Source: Larix kaempferi | Lineage: Eukaryota; Streptophyta; Pinopsida; Pinales; Pinaceae | Direction: 5' to 3' | NCBI GenBank assembly: GCA_027924585.1 | Contig: BSBM01000150.1 | Span: 12,453,001 to 12,517,000, forward strand | DNA length: 64,000 bases | Shown: one piece after another, positions 11,261 to 21,969 of the stretch | Position numbering within the stretch: position 1 is the first letter of the stretch | Layout of the letters: each line of letters begins with the position of its first letter | Translations under genes and position numbers: made by a program | Notes under the pieces: model-generated | Told to the model about the DNA's origin: nothing | The model's input: the letters and a program-made list of their open reading frames with translations, nothing else | The model's database searches: none

Positions 11261-12150
11261 ATGTCTCACCATACCAAACTTGAGGATAAGCTTGAAGGGG
11301 CTAATAATTTCCGAGCATGGAAGTATAGGATTGGGCTTGTGCTAGCAAAAAAAATGAATTGGACATATATGTGAATGAAGAGATTCCAGCACCAGAGGGA
11401 GATGAGGAAAAATCCTTACACAATAAGAACCTAGTTAAGGCCAAGCGGATCATTGCATATTCTATTAAGGATTGTCTCATCCCACATGTGTCATCTTTGA
11501 AGACACCCAAAGAGATGTTTGATTCCTTGAACAAAGTTGTTTGAAGGGAAGAATATAAATCGGAAGATGACCTTGAGGAACTTGTTGAAGAATGTGAAGA
11601 TTCAAAATGCAAAGACCATGCAGTCATACTTTACAAGGGCCTCTCAGATCAAGGAGCAACTTGAAGTTGTGGGAGAACATGTAGAAGATGGAGAAATTGT
11701 GATGACCACCTTGAATGGTCTCCCTAGATCATGGGATTCCTTCATTCAAGGGATTTGTGCAAGGAAGAAGGTAATCAACTTTAGTAGACTATGGGAAGAA
11801 TGATCACAAGAAGAACCTCAACTTGTAGCTTGAGAAGAGAAGATGGGAAATGAAGATCAAGCTCTCACAGCACACACCAGGAGGAATAAAAACAAGAGGG
11901 AGCACCACCATCACAGTAAGAGGGAGAAATACCACCATAACTTTAGAAGATCCAAGAGAGATCTATCTAGCATCTGATTATATACTTGTGATGAGAAGGG
12001 ACACTACTCCAGAGATTATTCAATAAACAAAAGTGGCCCCCACAAGAAGAACAATAAGAAAATACACCATGCTCACACTGCGAAAGATGATGAACTTGCA
12101 AGGAAAATAACTAGAGAAGAAGAAAGAGATGAATCTTCAAGTGATGAATA
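11261..12150 (+). pseudogene. Copia gag remnant, element A
   Basis: The ATG at 11261 opens MSHHTKLEDKLEGANNF, followed by the gag pattern of plant copia elements (FRAWKYRIGLVL). A frameshift in an A-run near 11350 and another near 11537 split it into segments; the third holds MQSYFTRASQIKEQL and LNGLPRSWDSFI, typical of the UBN2-type gag domain that forms the particle. A degenerate zinc knuckle (CDEKGHYSRD, with the first and last cysteines lost) lies at about 11985-12020. The leader before the ATG runs from the primer-binding site (10651-11260) and has no gene. Confidence 0.8.
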
Positions 12151-12537
12151 ATATGTATTATAATGAAGGTAACCATGTACAAGGGTTCATTCAGAACTTT
12201 CCACCTCATAATGTGAAGCTAGAAATGACTTTCAGTATTACATGAAAGGAGTAGGAAAATCTCCTACAAAGGTGGGCTCCAGAAACAAATAAGGATTAAT
12301 GCTATATGGAATAACCTCTCATCCATTTTAGCATTGGTTAAGATGAAGAAGAAGGAGAACACAAAATCTACTCCAGCACAAAGAACAAGTGTAGAACACT
12401 TGCTCAATATTTCCGATCATAAGCAAGAAAGTCACATAATTAGACGAGGAAGAAGAACACTCTATCAAAGACTCCAGTAGTTCCTGCAAGGAAGCAAAGA
12501 TCAAGATGGATTCCACCCAACAAACAAACAAAGATAA

Positions 12538-12954
12538 GTATTTGAATTGTCATTTATTGTATATCAAATTACTTAAATGATATCGTTCAGTCATATACAT
12601 ACTTATGTTCCTAGATTTAGGATGTGCATTATGCATGTTAGAAAAGTTGCATTAATGAACATAATACTACTAATATGCAAGTAAAGGGAAAGTGGCCTAT
12701 GGTACTGTACAACATTCCATTGCTACTTATCTAGAATGAAAAAAATTTGCTGACATGTTGGGAGTAGTGCACATTCTTAACAATGTTCTGGTAGAGATGG
12801 AAGGCATCTAGAAAGTTATAGGATATGGATGAATGTTGTATTGAAGCATTGGCTAAGATAATTGCATGATTGTATGACCTATGTCTTTATGCATAAGAAT
12901 TTGTTCTGATAACTATGAGATGTTTCTAATCATGCAATTGAATTTGACTTGTAG
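12538..12954 (+). other. Intron-like spacer in element A
   Basis: Non-coding stretch between the gag end and the reverse transcriptase part, where copia elements normally carry integrase. It begins GTATTT after AAGATAA and ends CTTGTAG before GAAA. The same segment with similar ends is in elements B (34172-34568) and C (61290-61703). It may be an intron or just a spacer after the gag stop. Confidence 0.5.
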
Positions 12955-14875
12955 GAAATATCAGGTACAATCACCTACAAGAAAAGGACGACGACATTTG
13001 TTCTGAAGAACAAGTGACAAAGACTCAGCATACAACAGATCCAGAAAACTATCTATTGAAGATATTGAAGAACTTGAAGATCCCAGGATCAGAGATACAA
13101 CTATGGAAGAAGAGATTCCAGAAGACCATGAACACCACAAGATGGAAGAACCACAAGAACCTATAGATCCACCTCATGAATAGAACTCCCACAAGAGAAA
13201 ACCGGCATGGGTATGAGAAGCAATACAAGATGCAGAGAAGTATGGTGCTCTAGAGGGGATGTGCAAAGAAATCAAGAGACCTAGGCCATACTAGAACTAT
13301 GTAGCCCTATTGTGTGACATCATTGAAAAAGAACCTACAAACTATGAGGAATTGACAGAGAAGAAAGAATGGAAGGATTCAATTATCGAGGAGTATCATT
13401 CGATCATGAAGAATGATGTCTGGGAGGTAGTTTCGAGACCAGAAGGCAAGTCTATTGTGTCTTCTAAGAGGATCTACAAGATCAAGCATTCTGCAGATGG
13501 AAGCATAGAGAAACACAAGGCAAGGTTCATGGAACATGGATTCTCCCATAAGGAAGGGATAGATTACGAGGAAACATTTGCACATGTATCCAGATACACT
13601 TCCATCAGATAATTACTCGCATTGGCTATAGTGATGAAATGGAAGGTACACCAGATGGATGTCAAGAAAACGTTCTTGAATGGTGTAGTAGAAGAGGAAG
13701 TGTACATGGAGAAACCACTCGGATTTGAGACACATGATAGGGAGACTCATGTGTACGAATTGAAGAAAGCCTTGTATGGTTTAAATAAGGAACCCAGGAC
13801 ATGGTACAACATGATAGATAACTTCCTGACTAGTTTGTGCTTTACCAAGAGTAAAGCGGATTCCAACCTTTACTACAAGGTTGAGGAAGGGAACCCAATG
13901 ATACTTCTACTTTATGTAGATGACCTATTTGTGATAGGTGAGGATGGTATTATTGCAGATACGAAGAGGAATCTTTCTGTGGAGTTCGAGATGAAGGACC
14001 TAGGCATGATGCATTATTTTCTAGTCATGGAGGTGTGGCAGAGTGCAGATGGAATCTTACTTGGACAAGGGAAGTATGCAGTGGAGATCCTGAATAGGTT
14101 CAAGATGATGTACTACAAGGCCATGGCCACACCTATGTCACCGAACCTGAAGCTATTAAGTGATGCTTCATCAAATTCAGTTGATTCCATGATGTATCGT
14201 CAGATGATTGGATCCTTGATGTACCTGAAAAACACGAGACCAAACTTATGCTTTGTTGTGAACACATTGAGCTAGTTCTTGGAAGATCCGAGACATGTTC
14301 ACTTGATTGCTGCAAAGCATATGCTGAGGTTCCTGAAGGGTACAGTTGATTATGGGATCAAGTATGATGCAAATCAAAAGATTAACTTGGAGGTTTATAT
14401 TGATTTAGATTGGGAAGGCAGTGTCACTAATAGGAATAACACTTCGGGATGCTTCTTCAGTATGGGATCCAATATGATCTCCTGGTTTAGCATGAAGCAG
14501 TCATGCGTGGCACTGAGTACAGCCAAAGTAGAGTATGTTGCTGCTTGTTAGGCTAGTTGTGAGGCAGTATGGATTAGGAAGCTACTATATGATTTGTTTG
14601 ATGTCCAGTTAGATGCGACATGTATATTCTGTGACAACCAGAGTTGTGTGAATTTGTCCGAGAACCCGGTGTTCCATGACAAGTCAAATCATATTGAGAT
14701 CAAGTATCACTATATCAGGGATATGGTGTAGAGAGCAACAGTGAAACTCCAGTATATTGCGACGGACGAGCAGATAGCCGATGTGTTGACCAAGCCACTA
14801 GCCAGAGTGAAGTTCGAGTACTTCAGAGAGAAGCTTGGTGTACTCCAAATCGAGGTTCCTTCCATGGGGAAGTGA
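12955..14875 (+). pseudogene. Copia reverse transcriptase/RNase H remnant, element A
   Basis: The reverse transcriptase N-part starts near 13310 ([38 protein letters not shown]), continues after a stop at 13610 with [14 protein letters not shown] and ALYGL, and has the active-site box LLYVDDLFV near 13910. RNase H follows (DLDWEGSVTNRNNTSG, ISWFSMKQSCVALSTA, HIEIKYHYIRD, ADVLTKPLA), ending at 14873-14875. In-frame stops lie near 13610, 14273, 14549 and 14728. Upstream, 12955-13300 is the acidic linker that normally joins integrase and reverse transcriptase; the integrase itself is absent. Confidence 0.88.
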
Positions 14876-14889
14876 TGAGTCCAGAAGAT

Positions 14890-15215
14890 GCAGATGAACA
14901 GGGCCTTTTTCGAATGGTGGCAAGATAGTCCTCCCATGTGAGTTGATGTAAGTGTCGGGCCTTTCCCAAACAGTGGAAGGATAGTTTTCCCATGTTAGTT
15001 GATGTAAGTGTCGAGCCTTTCCTGAATGGTGGTAGGAAATTCCTCCCATGTCAGTTGATGTAAGTATCGTTCCTTTCCTAAATGGTGGTAGGAAAGTCCT
15101 CCCATGTCGGTTGATGTAAGTGATGAGCCTTTCCCAAATGGTGGTAGGAAATTCCTCCCATGTACGTCGATGTAAGTGTTGTGTCTCACATGGTGGTAGG
15201 TTGGTCATCCCATGT
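14890..15215 (+). repeat. About 60-bp tandem repeats, element A 3' region
   Basis: Six degenerate units with the shared words GAGCCTTTCC, ATGGTGGTAGGAAA, CCTCCCATGT and GTTGATGTAAGT. They lie between the RNase H stop and the 3' LTR. Open frames on the minus strand (14798-15208) come from the repeats. A related array is inverted in element B at about 32650-32860. The stretch 15216-15574 to the polypurine tract has no gene. Confidence 0.85.
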
Positions 15216-15574
15216 TGGTAGACTTGTGATGTTCATCTGGGTTGTGGTACGTGTGATGATGAGATGATCTGGACATGATGAGGAAATAGTAGGAGATGCA
15301 GGTGATTGTTGTGGCAATGTAATGATTGGTCCTGGGTTGTACCTACTTGATGGCTTGCTCATAGAGATGATGAAGACCTACATGGAGGCTAGGCCTACAT
15401 CCAACATGGAAAAGGGTTGGCTCTGTAGAACTACCTATGACGAGTAGATTCAAGAGATGTCACCAATCGATGATCACATGATGATGAGAATTGCAGCAGC
15501 AGTGGTGAAGATGATCCAGTGATGAAGACTTGTGTCCATATGTGTTGATGTCTGTGCCAAGAGAATACCTTCCT

Positions 15575-15587
15575 AGTTAAGAGGGAG
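15575..15587 (+). other. Polypurine tract of element A
   Basis: AGTTAAGAGGGAG directly before the 3' LTR. The identical tract, reversed, precedes the 3' LTRs of B and C. Confidence 0.9.
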
Positions 15588-16163
15588 TGTTGATGTAATT
15601 ATAACTTCGAAAGATATTCACTTGTATTTTATATTGTATTTTATTTGAACCTCCGACGGAGATGTTTATTCCTCCAATCGGAGATGTCATTATTATATTT
15701 GGTCATGTAAATCCATTGAGGTTAACCCTCCATTGTAAGTTGGGGAAATAGACCCTAGAGTCAGTTTGTATTAGGGTTATTAGGGTCACCTAGAGAAGTC
15801 ATCCCAGTCATGTTTATCTTGGGCTGACCTAGCTGGGGAAACGGTCAAGTGAAAGTTAGTGTATAAATAGAGACTGAGCTCTCTCATTTGGATAATCACT
15901 CATTCACTCAAGTTCGCATTAGTGAGAGAGAAGAAGAAGTTTGCATAAGAGGAAAAGAGAGGAGCTGCAAAAGACCATCTTTATTTTTGGTTTTACATTT
16001 GTGATATTGTATTTGTGATGATTCTATCTCTGAGGAAGTTGCGGGGTTTTCTCCTTTATGGTTTCCCCGAGGAAAATATTTGTGTCTATTGTGTTATGTT
16101 TTGTATGTTATTCTCTCGGATAAGATCCTAGATAATATTGATTAAAACTGTGAAAAAATAACA
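15588..16163 (+). repeat. 3' LTR of element A
   Basis: 576 bp, TGTTGATGTAATTA to AAAAAATAACA, same length as the 5' LTR. TATA box near 15862. Confidence 0.95.
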
Positions 16164-16168
16164 ATTAT

Positions 16169-16404
16169 GACTGACTGATGAATAAGAAGAATTGAGACAG
16201 ACAGTAGGAGATTTCTTGGCTTGTAAATCACCTTGTCCTTGCGATCAATATGATTGTGCATGTGAATTTATATAATTGCATACTGAAGAGCAAGTTGGGA
16301 GTTCCTTTTTTGTATGATGCTGCAATTTCTGAATTAATTTCTTACATGCAGGGCAGTCATCATGTTGGCCATGGTGCTTAGTATAGAACTGAATCTTACT
16401 CGGA
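16169..16404. other. Former upstream flank of the oxidase pseudogene
   Basis: Before element A inserted, this lay directly 5' of the oxidase start codon. It would hold the 5' untranslated region or promoter, but no clear TATA box is seen within it. Confidence 0.4.
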
Positions 16405-16447
16405 AGCTTCCTGGAGACACTGAAATATGCCTACTAGCACCTAATAC
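16405..16447 (+). repeat. 43-bp direct repeat at the left edge of the viral segment
   Basis: Matches 20863-20905 in the same orientation with two mismatches (core CTGGAGACACTGAAATATGC). Here it is the junction between the cellular flank and viral non-coding sequence. Confidence 0.8.
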
Positions 16448-16886
16448 ACACACATGACATTTTTACAGACTGAGCTTGGGTGTTCTGATGCAATTTTATA
16501 CCACTAGGGCAACTTGCAGAGCATAGACCTTCGGCTCTTGACCAAACCTAAGACTTCTTGCAGAGCTCCAACTACTGGATCACTTGCAAACTCTAAGACT
16601 CGATGATTCAAATGAGCCCAAGGGTCTCTTATTTATACAACTCTCAACCAGTTACTCGGTGAGTCTGGACCGGAAAATGGCGGTCAAAAGCAAAGATTCG
16701 GGGCAATCACGAGGACTATCATGATTGTTATCTCATCCCTTAGTTGTCAGTGACATATGGGGACCCGAACCAACTTTTACGGAAAGCAAAAGACAAATGG
16801 CCGACAACAATGGCCTACAAAGGAATCATTATTTCATTTGTGGAGCAATCCGAACCACCACGGATTTCAAAGAAAGGCATCAAACT
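16448..16886 (-). promoter_or_regulatory. Probable pararetroviral intergenic region with TATA box
   Basis: Downstream of the viral polyprotein in minus orientation, where Caulimoviridae carry the promoter and leader. The minus strand has TATAAATA at 16630-16637 followed by AGAGACCC. No open frame of note. The promoter role is inferred from position and this box only. Confidence 0.4.
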
Positions 16887-17573
16887 TTATGGTGAATATG
16901 GATCACGGCCTTGGGTACACAGGCAAACTTCACGATCACCGATCATAATCCCACTGCAGGTACAATCAAATCCGCCAAGAATCTCATCACGGATTTCATC
17001 ACTGACAACACAATCATAATCATCTTCATATGGCTGGGAATCATCAAAGGATGGAACAAGAGGATCGAGATCGCTGCTGAACCATCTCTCAACATAAGAT
17101 CCTTTAAATATTGGATTTTTTGGACAAAGATATTCTCCTGTAAAAAGTGATTCCACACAATAGTTCAGTGGGAGCTGTCTTGTATGAACTTTGGAATCTA
17201 TCCTTTTTCCTTCATGATCACGCTTGATAAACTTTTTCCTAATGAACAATGTATGTTCAATCTGCATATAGTGTCCACCATGGTGTCTCAACAGGAACTT
17301 ACACCATTGATGGTTTTGATCTGCAACTTCCATGTCTGCTTGCAGATGCAGAATGAAGTTGGCTCTTCTATTTTCCCAATCAACATGGGGACAAAAATTA
17401 TCAAGTAATACTTCAGTCCAACCAGACCAAGCTTTATTTCTGAGAGTGCCTGGGTCACCACAAATAACCACAGACTTTTCTTCTCTGCAAAATTGCATAA
17501 TCAAATTATAACTAGTCCAGGTTAAATCACCTGCACCATGTTGAGCCCAGAATTGGCCCTTTTTAGTCATCAT
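16887..17573 (-). CDS. Uncharacterised ORF, probable pararetroviral polyprotein C-terminus
   Basis: An uninterrupted frame of 228 codons on the same strand as, and downstream of, the viral reverse transcriptase/RNase H. It is rich in Trp, Cys and His (FWAQHGAGDLTW, DNFCPHVDWENRRANF, LRHHGGHYMQIEHTLFIRKK) with an acidic C-terminal third (DDSQPYEDDYD). Composition looks like a real protein. I do not recognise a named domain. Its place suggests it was the C-terminal part of the viral polyprotein or a separate downstream ORF. The first ATG may not be the true start, since the frame upstream is cut by an inserted segment. Openness in a locus otherwise full of stops is notable. Confidence 0.5.
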   Translation of the reverse strand: MMTKKGQFWAQHGAGDLTWTSYNLIMQFCREEKSVVICGDPGTLRNKAWSGWTEVLLDNFCPHVDWENRRANFILHLQADMEVADQNHQWCKFLLRHHGGHYMQIEHTLFIRKKFIKRDHEGKRIDSKVHTRQLPLNYCVESLFTGEYLCPKNPIFKGSYVERWFSSDLDPLVPSFDDSQPYEDDYDCVVSDEIRDEILGGFDCTCSGIMIGDREVCLCTQGRDPYSP

Positions 17574-17640
17574 TATTCATCTTTCCTGCCCCTGTCCTAT
17601 ATCATTTATCATGGCAATTAGACCTATTGTCCTTACCTTA

Positions 17641-18756
17641 TTCCCCAAATTACCAAGGTATGGCTGATCATTGTTTTATTTTATTAATGCTTATGATTGT
17701 GATAATTAAAGCTGTGCATCTCTCAAATTGTGCTAACATGTTGTGATTTATGAAGGTAGTTGAGACAAATGGATTGCAGGAAGATCGGGGCTGAACAAGT
17801 CATGAAGAAAGGGATGTCCATTGCTTGTAGAAGGTTCCTTGGGGCTCGAATCATCAATCAAAGCACAGTCGTGACAGGGCAGCTGTAACAGAATTCTCTA
17901 TTTTAAGTATGTTGCTGCTCGAGTCTAGCTGTGAGCTATAAGGACCGCCACTCTTGGGTCAATTAATAACTCTCTCATGTTTGGATGTTTCTATTCTGCC
18001 ACGCATTGTAACAGCTAGTTATTTAGGGCGCCTGAAGATCAGAGATCTTCATGGCTTCCCAATTATAGGATTAGATGTTACGATTTGTATGTATAAATAT
18101 GGGGAGTTTCCTCGACCCAGGGGTTGAACGGCAAACAATTAATTCATTGTATTAGCAGCCGAGCAAAACTGTGTACTCATTCTTCTGTTAATATAAGGGG
18201 TTACTTCTGAGCTAAGAGTTGTGTTGTTCAACCAGCGTCTCTGTGTGAAGACTGGGCCCGTCTTCCACAAAGATTGTTGAGTTAAAATAGGATTTTATCT
18301 TTCTTGTTGTGTGATGCTTTGTTTTTCCCTTGTACGCAGCAGCAATATTTATTGTGTGGATTTTTCAGTAAAAGATTATATTTCTGTGAGATTGGTGAAT
18401 GGTGTAGAATAATAATCGACTGAGTAAGGTTTGCTTATTGCATTTCAATTGCTGTTATACACAGCCGTGTTCATCTTACAGCTAAGTTGTGATCCCATGA
18501 GTCTTTACAATTTATCTTTCCTGTTGTGTGTTGCTTGATTTCCATTCTGCAATTCAATTTCTTAGAACAGTTGACTCAATCTTTTGCAATTGGATTTCTA
18601 GATTAATGTTCAATTTATGTTTTATGATTTCCAGTTTGATTAGATCAGACAAGTGATTGTTCTAGAATACGAATGAGATTTCTTTTCTGCAATTGTTGAT
18701 TAGATCTGATATCATTTCTTATTGATGCATAATAGAGAAGAATTGTAGTATAGCAG
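17641..18756 (+). mobile_element. LTR-like or promoter-like segment inside the viral sequence
   Basis: Splits the viral coding remnants on either side. It has features of a plus-strand LTR: TGTAACAGAATTC near 17885, a TATA box TATAAATAT at 18092, then a T-rich stretch. No matching ends or target duplication could be fixed, so the borders are approximate. It could also be viral or cellular non-coding DNA brought in by rearrangement. Confidence 0.3.
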
Positions 18757-19195
18757 TTAGAAGGCAATTGGGATTGCATAGATTCTTGGGATGAACATGG
18801 ATGATAGAAGATAAAAGTATTCACTTCTAATGGTTTGGTGTTTAAGCATATATTGTGTACTTATCCTTTGAGATAAAAAGACTTTCTCGGGTTGACAATA
18901 AATTTCATATGCTCTGTGTGTTTGGTAACAATTTATCTGCATATAGAGTGCTTGACACACCAATATCTACATACCAAACTTCATCGGCATTTTCTCCTTC
19001 ATAGCTATAGTCTATCCACAGTTCTTTGCACTGCTTCAAATTTTCTCTGGCCTTCTGAAAACTTTGGAAAGCATATTTTTCCCAATGCTCCATTATCTAG
19101 ATTTTCAAAGGACTTTCGTGGATTTGCTTGATCAGAGTCAAATCCAAATACCTTTCAGCTTCTCTTTTGTATGCAAAATCCAGAAGCTGTTTGCA
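18757..19195 (-). pseudogene. Pararetroviral coding remnant downstream of RNase H
   Basis: Short frames on the minus strand continue the polyprotein after RNase H: a helix-like charged stretch (FAYKREAERYLDL), then a frame at 18905-19093 (HWEKYAFQSFQKARENL, ELWIDYSYEG) and one at 18757-18963. Stops and frame changes separate them. No domain recognised; assigned by strand, order and adjacency. Confidence 0.45.
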
Positions 19196-20741
19196 TTATT
19201 CAGGAGCAACAAAGTCATCCCATGGTTTCAGAAATAGGGATTCTATGGGTTGATAAACAAGCTCAGCATGATATTTTCCTTTACCACAACTGGAACTAGA
19301 ACCTGGAGTAAACATATTCAGTGAAGGCTTGGACTCTTCAAGATGAGATTGTTCTTTGGTTAGCATATCAGCCAAACAATTTAGATAGCCGGGTTTATAA
19401 ACAATTTCAAAATCAAAACTGCTTAACCAAACAAACCACTTTAAAACTCTACTGCTATTTTCTGCCATCAGGATCTCATTTTTAAAGATACCTGGCATTA
19501 TTTTCAAATCTGTTCTAATAACAAACTTAACAGGCTTAAGAAATAAAATAAAATGTTGCACAGTCTTTTTCACAGCAAGAATCTCTTTATGGCTACTTGG
19601 GTAATTAAGTTCTGCAGACTTGAAGGAACCAGAAGCATAGCCACAAATATTTTCTCTAGTGTCAATGATTTCAATCAACACACCACCCCATGTTTTTGAA
19701 GAAGCGTTAGTTTCAATTACCAACTGACCAGTTCCTTGAGGAAGGCTCAATGCTGGGAGATTCTGCACTTTCCTTTTAATTGACTGGACTACCACAGTCA
19801 TTTCTTCAGACCACTTTGCAGGGTTTTTCTTCAAATGTTGTTGCAACACATGAATGTCTGTTGCTTGCCCTCAATAGAAAGGTCTGATATAATTCAGGCT
19901 TCCAAGAAATATCTAAAGCTACACTTTCTCTATTATTTGGTCAGGAAAATTACTAAAAACAGAAAGAACATGTTTTTGTAAAACTACTTGGCCTTTCTAA
20001 ATCTTGAAGCCAAGAAAATCCATTTATGTTTTACCTATCTCCATTTTTGGTTGGGATAGGACCAATCCATGTTTGTAGCATAAAACAACTGTAAGTGCTT
20101 CAAATGTTCTTGTAAATTCTTGGAGCAGATGAGTATATCATCTATGAAGACTAATGCCCACTGCTTGTCTCTGAAAATGTCCTCCATTCTTTTTTGGAAT
20201 TCCGAGGGAGCATTATTTATTCCAAACGGCATGACTTTCCACTAATATTGTCCATGAGGGACAACAAAATCCGTTTTGAAGCGATCTTTTTCATTTATTC
20301 CAATCTGGTAAAAAACAGATTTCAAATCAAATTTAATGAAGATAGAACATCCAGCAATCCTTTGCAGAAGACTTGACTTATCAGGGAGAGGATATTGAAC
20401 GTTCTGCAATACTGCATTCAGAGGTTTATAATTGACCACCAGTCTGGGTTTTCCTCTTTTATATTCTGAATGCTTATTAACCACAAAGGCTCTACATGCC
20501 CATGGGATTTTTGATGGTTCAATTAATCCTTTGCTCAGCAATTCCTTTACTTTTGCAGCACAAAATTCTTTCTCAGAAGGTGACATTAATCTGGCAGAAG
20601 CTTTCATTGGTTTAGTCTTCTGAAGAGGGTCAAATGGAAGTGAAACAAAATACTTCTCTCTTTTCCAGAAAGCACTTGGGCTTTCTGAATAGCAATCTTT
20701 AATCAATTTCTCAGTTATTTCTGCAAGAGAATTTTCTCTAT
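19196..20741 (-). pseudogene. Endogenous pararetrovirus reverse transcriptase/RNase H remnant
   Basis: Caulimoviridae-type polymerase. The upstream part (20242-20706) has CRAFVVNKHSE, GKPRLVVNYKPLN and FDLKSVFYQIGI. A stop codon interrupts before MPFGINNAPSEFQ; the active-site box FIDDILI is near 20125. A frame break follows near 20040. RNase H (19196-19849) reads LVIETNASSKTWGGVL, YASGSFKSAELNYPSSHKE and VIRTDLKIMPG; the ASGSF.PAE-like block is typical of Caulimoviridae, not of gypsy elements. No aspartic protease is found upstream; at 20863-20905 the sequence jumps to movement-protein sequence. Integrated fossil, not able to encode a working polymerase as it stands. Confidence 0.85.
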
Positions 20742-20862
20742 GGCTTTCTACTTAAGCCACAACTCTTTCCATTTTGTTCAAAGTTGCCATACTGGGTTTG
20801 GGAATATGATTAGGAAATGGAGATTTACATCGGTAAGTAGGAGTAAAAGACAAAGGGGAAAT

Positions 20863-20905
20863 AGCTTACTGGAGACACTGAAATATGCCTACTAGCACCT
20901 ACTAC
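20863..20905 (+). repeat. 43-bp direct repeat at the internal viral breakpoint
   Basis: Second copy of 16405-16447. It joins the movement-protein fragment to the polymerase fragment, with the protease region in between missing. Confidence 0.8.
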
Positions 20906-21131
20906 GAGGGTCAGATAGACTGACAGCATATTTAGGGAAGATAGTCCCAAAAGCAGGACCATTATGCAAAGGTGCAGTAAAACCACCAATTATGGCGTCT
21001 GCAAAATTAGTATGACAGGTATGTACAACCACACATAGAGAAGAAATAGGAAAATATGGACGGACAAGTGGTCCTAAGCCTAACTTGATAGCACCCAAGT
21101 GTGCATATAAAGCTGAGGTAGGCGTGAGTAA
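20906..21131 (-). pseudogene. Pararetroviral movement-protein fragment (minus)
   Basis: Minus-strand frame with the pattern of the 30K movement-protein superfamily: LYAHLGAIKLGLGPLVRP, a variable stretch, a glycine-rich turn, then FPKYAVSLSDP. These proteins form or line channels through plasmodesmata. The match is by pattern only. The fragment lacks its N-terminus and ends in stop codons at the 43-bp repeat. Order movement protein then polymerase on one strand agrees with Caulimoviridae. Confidence 0.55.
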
Positions 21132-21178
21132 GTCCTCAGACCAGACAATACATTGTGAGCACTCATCCTCTTTAAATC

Positions 21179-21568
21179 ATGGACCCTGCAATGGATACAG
21201 TTGAGCTCACCCAGATAGAGTGTGAATCCAGAGATACTGAAGTGAAGTTAGTAGACCGTAGATCATCCTTTCTAGGAGCATCTTCTTCTGATAATTATTC
21301 TATTATTCACATCGATGATATAAATCCATCTGCGAATTGGAAACTACCTAAAATGCTTCCCTCTGATGTCTATAAGCTTAGGTGGTGGCAGCTTCTCTCT
21401 ACAACTCAAATAAAAGTGTATTCAATAGATGTGTCTTTTACTGATTCTGATGATCCTGTACATATCAATTTAATAGATAAAGCTCAAATTGATTGGGCGA
21501 AAAAAGAAGGTTTTCTATATGCACACTTGGGTTTGAAGAGCTGGTTGCTGGTTGCAGTTGCACATTAA
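21179..21568 (+). pseudogene. Movement-protein-like N-terminal fragment (plus, head-to-head)
   Basis: Open frame of 129 codons. It starts MDPAMDTVELTQIE, then has KLRWWQLLSTTQIKVY, INLIDKAQIDWAKKEGF and YAHLG, the block also found in the minus-strand fragment at 20906-21131. The downstream half of a movement protein is not in frame; the frame ends soon after YAHLG. This suggests a second viral copy in opposite orientation, with only about 47 bp between the two. Function lost; assignment moderate. Confidence 0.42.
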
Positions 21569-21969
21569 TGTGACCTACAGTTGGATATTGGTATTGATGT
21601 TTATCCAAAATCGGGAAAACACTAGAGAGTTTGATCGTCGGAATGCCAACCATTATATATATAGATACATTATACAAATATGCGCATCTAAAGTGCATGG
21701 AGATTGATTTGAACTTACTATTCTCCTTATCTGACAAACTAAAATTCGTTAGTTTGAATATCGCAAAGATGATCCAGTGCACGATCCATGTTATTTTTCT
21801 TTTGGCATTTTCTAAAATGATTAGGTGGACAATTGTTAGGAAACTAATGTACTATTAACGTAATCAAGCAACAACATATGATCATAGGCCGACAAAGAAT
21901 GCGCATGTGGTAGACATGTGAAGAATGGAATGAACCTCATCGAGATTCAAAGCATGCACATTTTTCTCT
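21569..21969. other. Unassigned sequence before the satellite
   Basis: Nothing recognised. The left part may be decayed viral coding sequence continuing the plus-strand fragment in other frames. Confidence 0.35.

Larger units (their letters stand above)
10058..16163 (+). mobile_element. Copia element A (6106 bp, defective)
   Basis: Complete by its ends: two 576-bp LTRs, primer-binding site, polypurine tract and perfect target duplication ATTAT (10053-10057 and 16164-16168). LTRs differ at about 44 positions by eye (about 8%), so it is old. The order inside is leader, gag, intron-like spacer, reverse transcriptase/RNase H, tandem repeats, polypurine tract. No protease or integrase is recognisable. 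Multiple stops and frameshifts mean it cannot encode its own proteins. It inserted across the start codon of the oxidase pseudogene. Confidence 0.93.
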
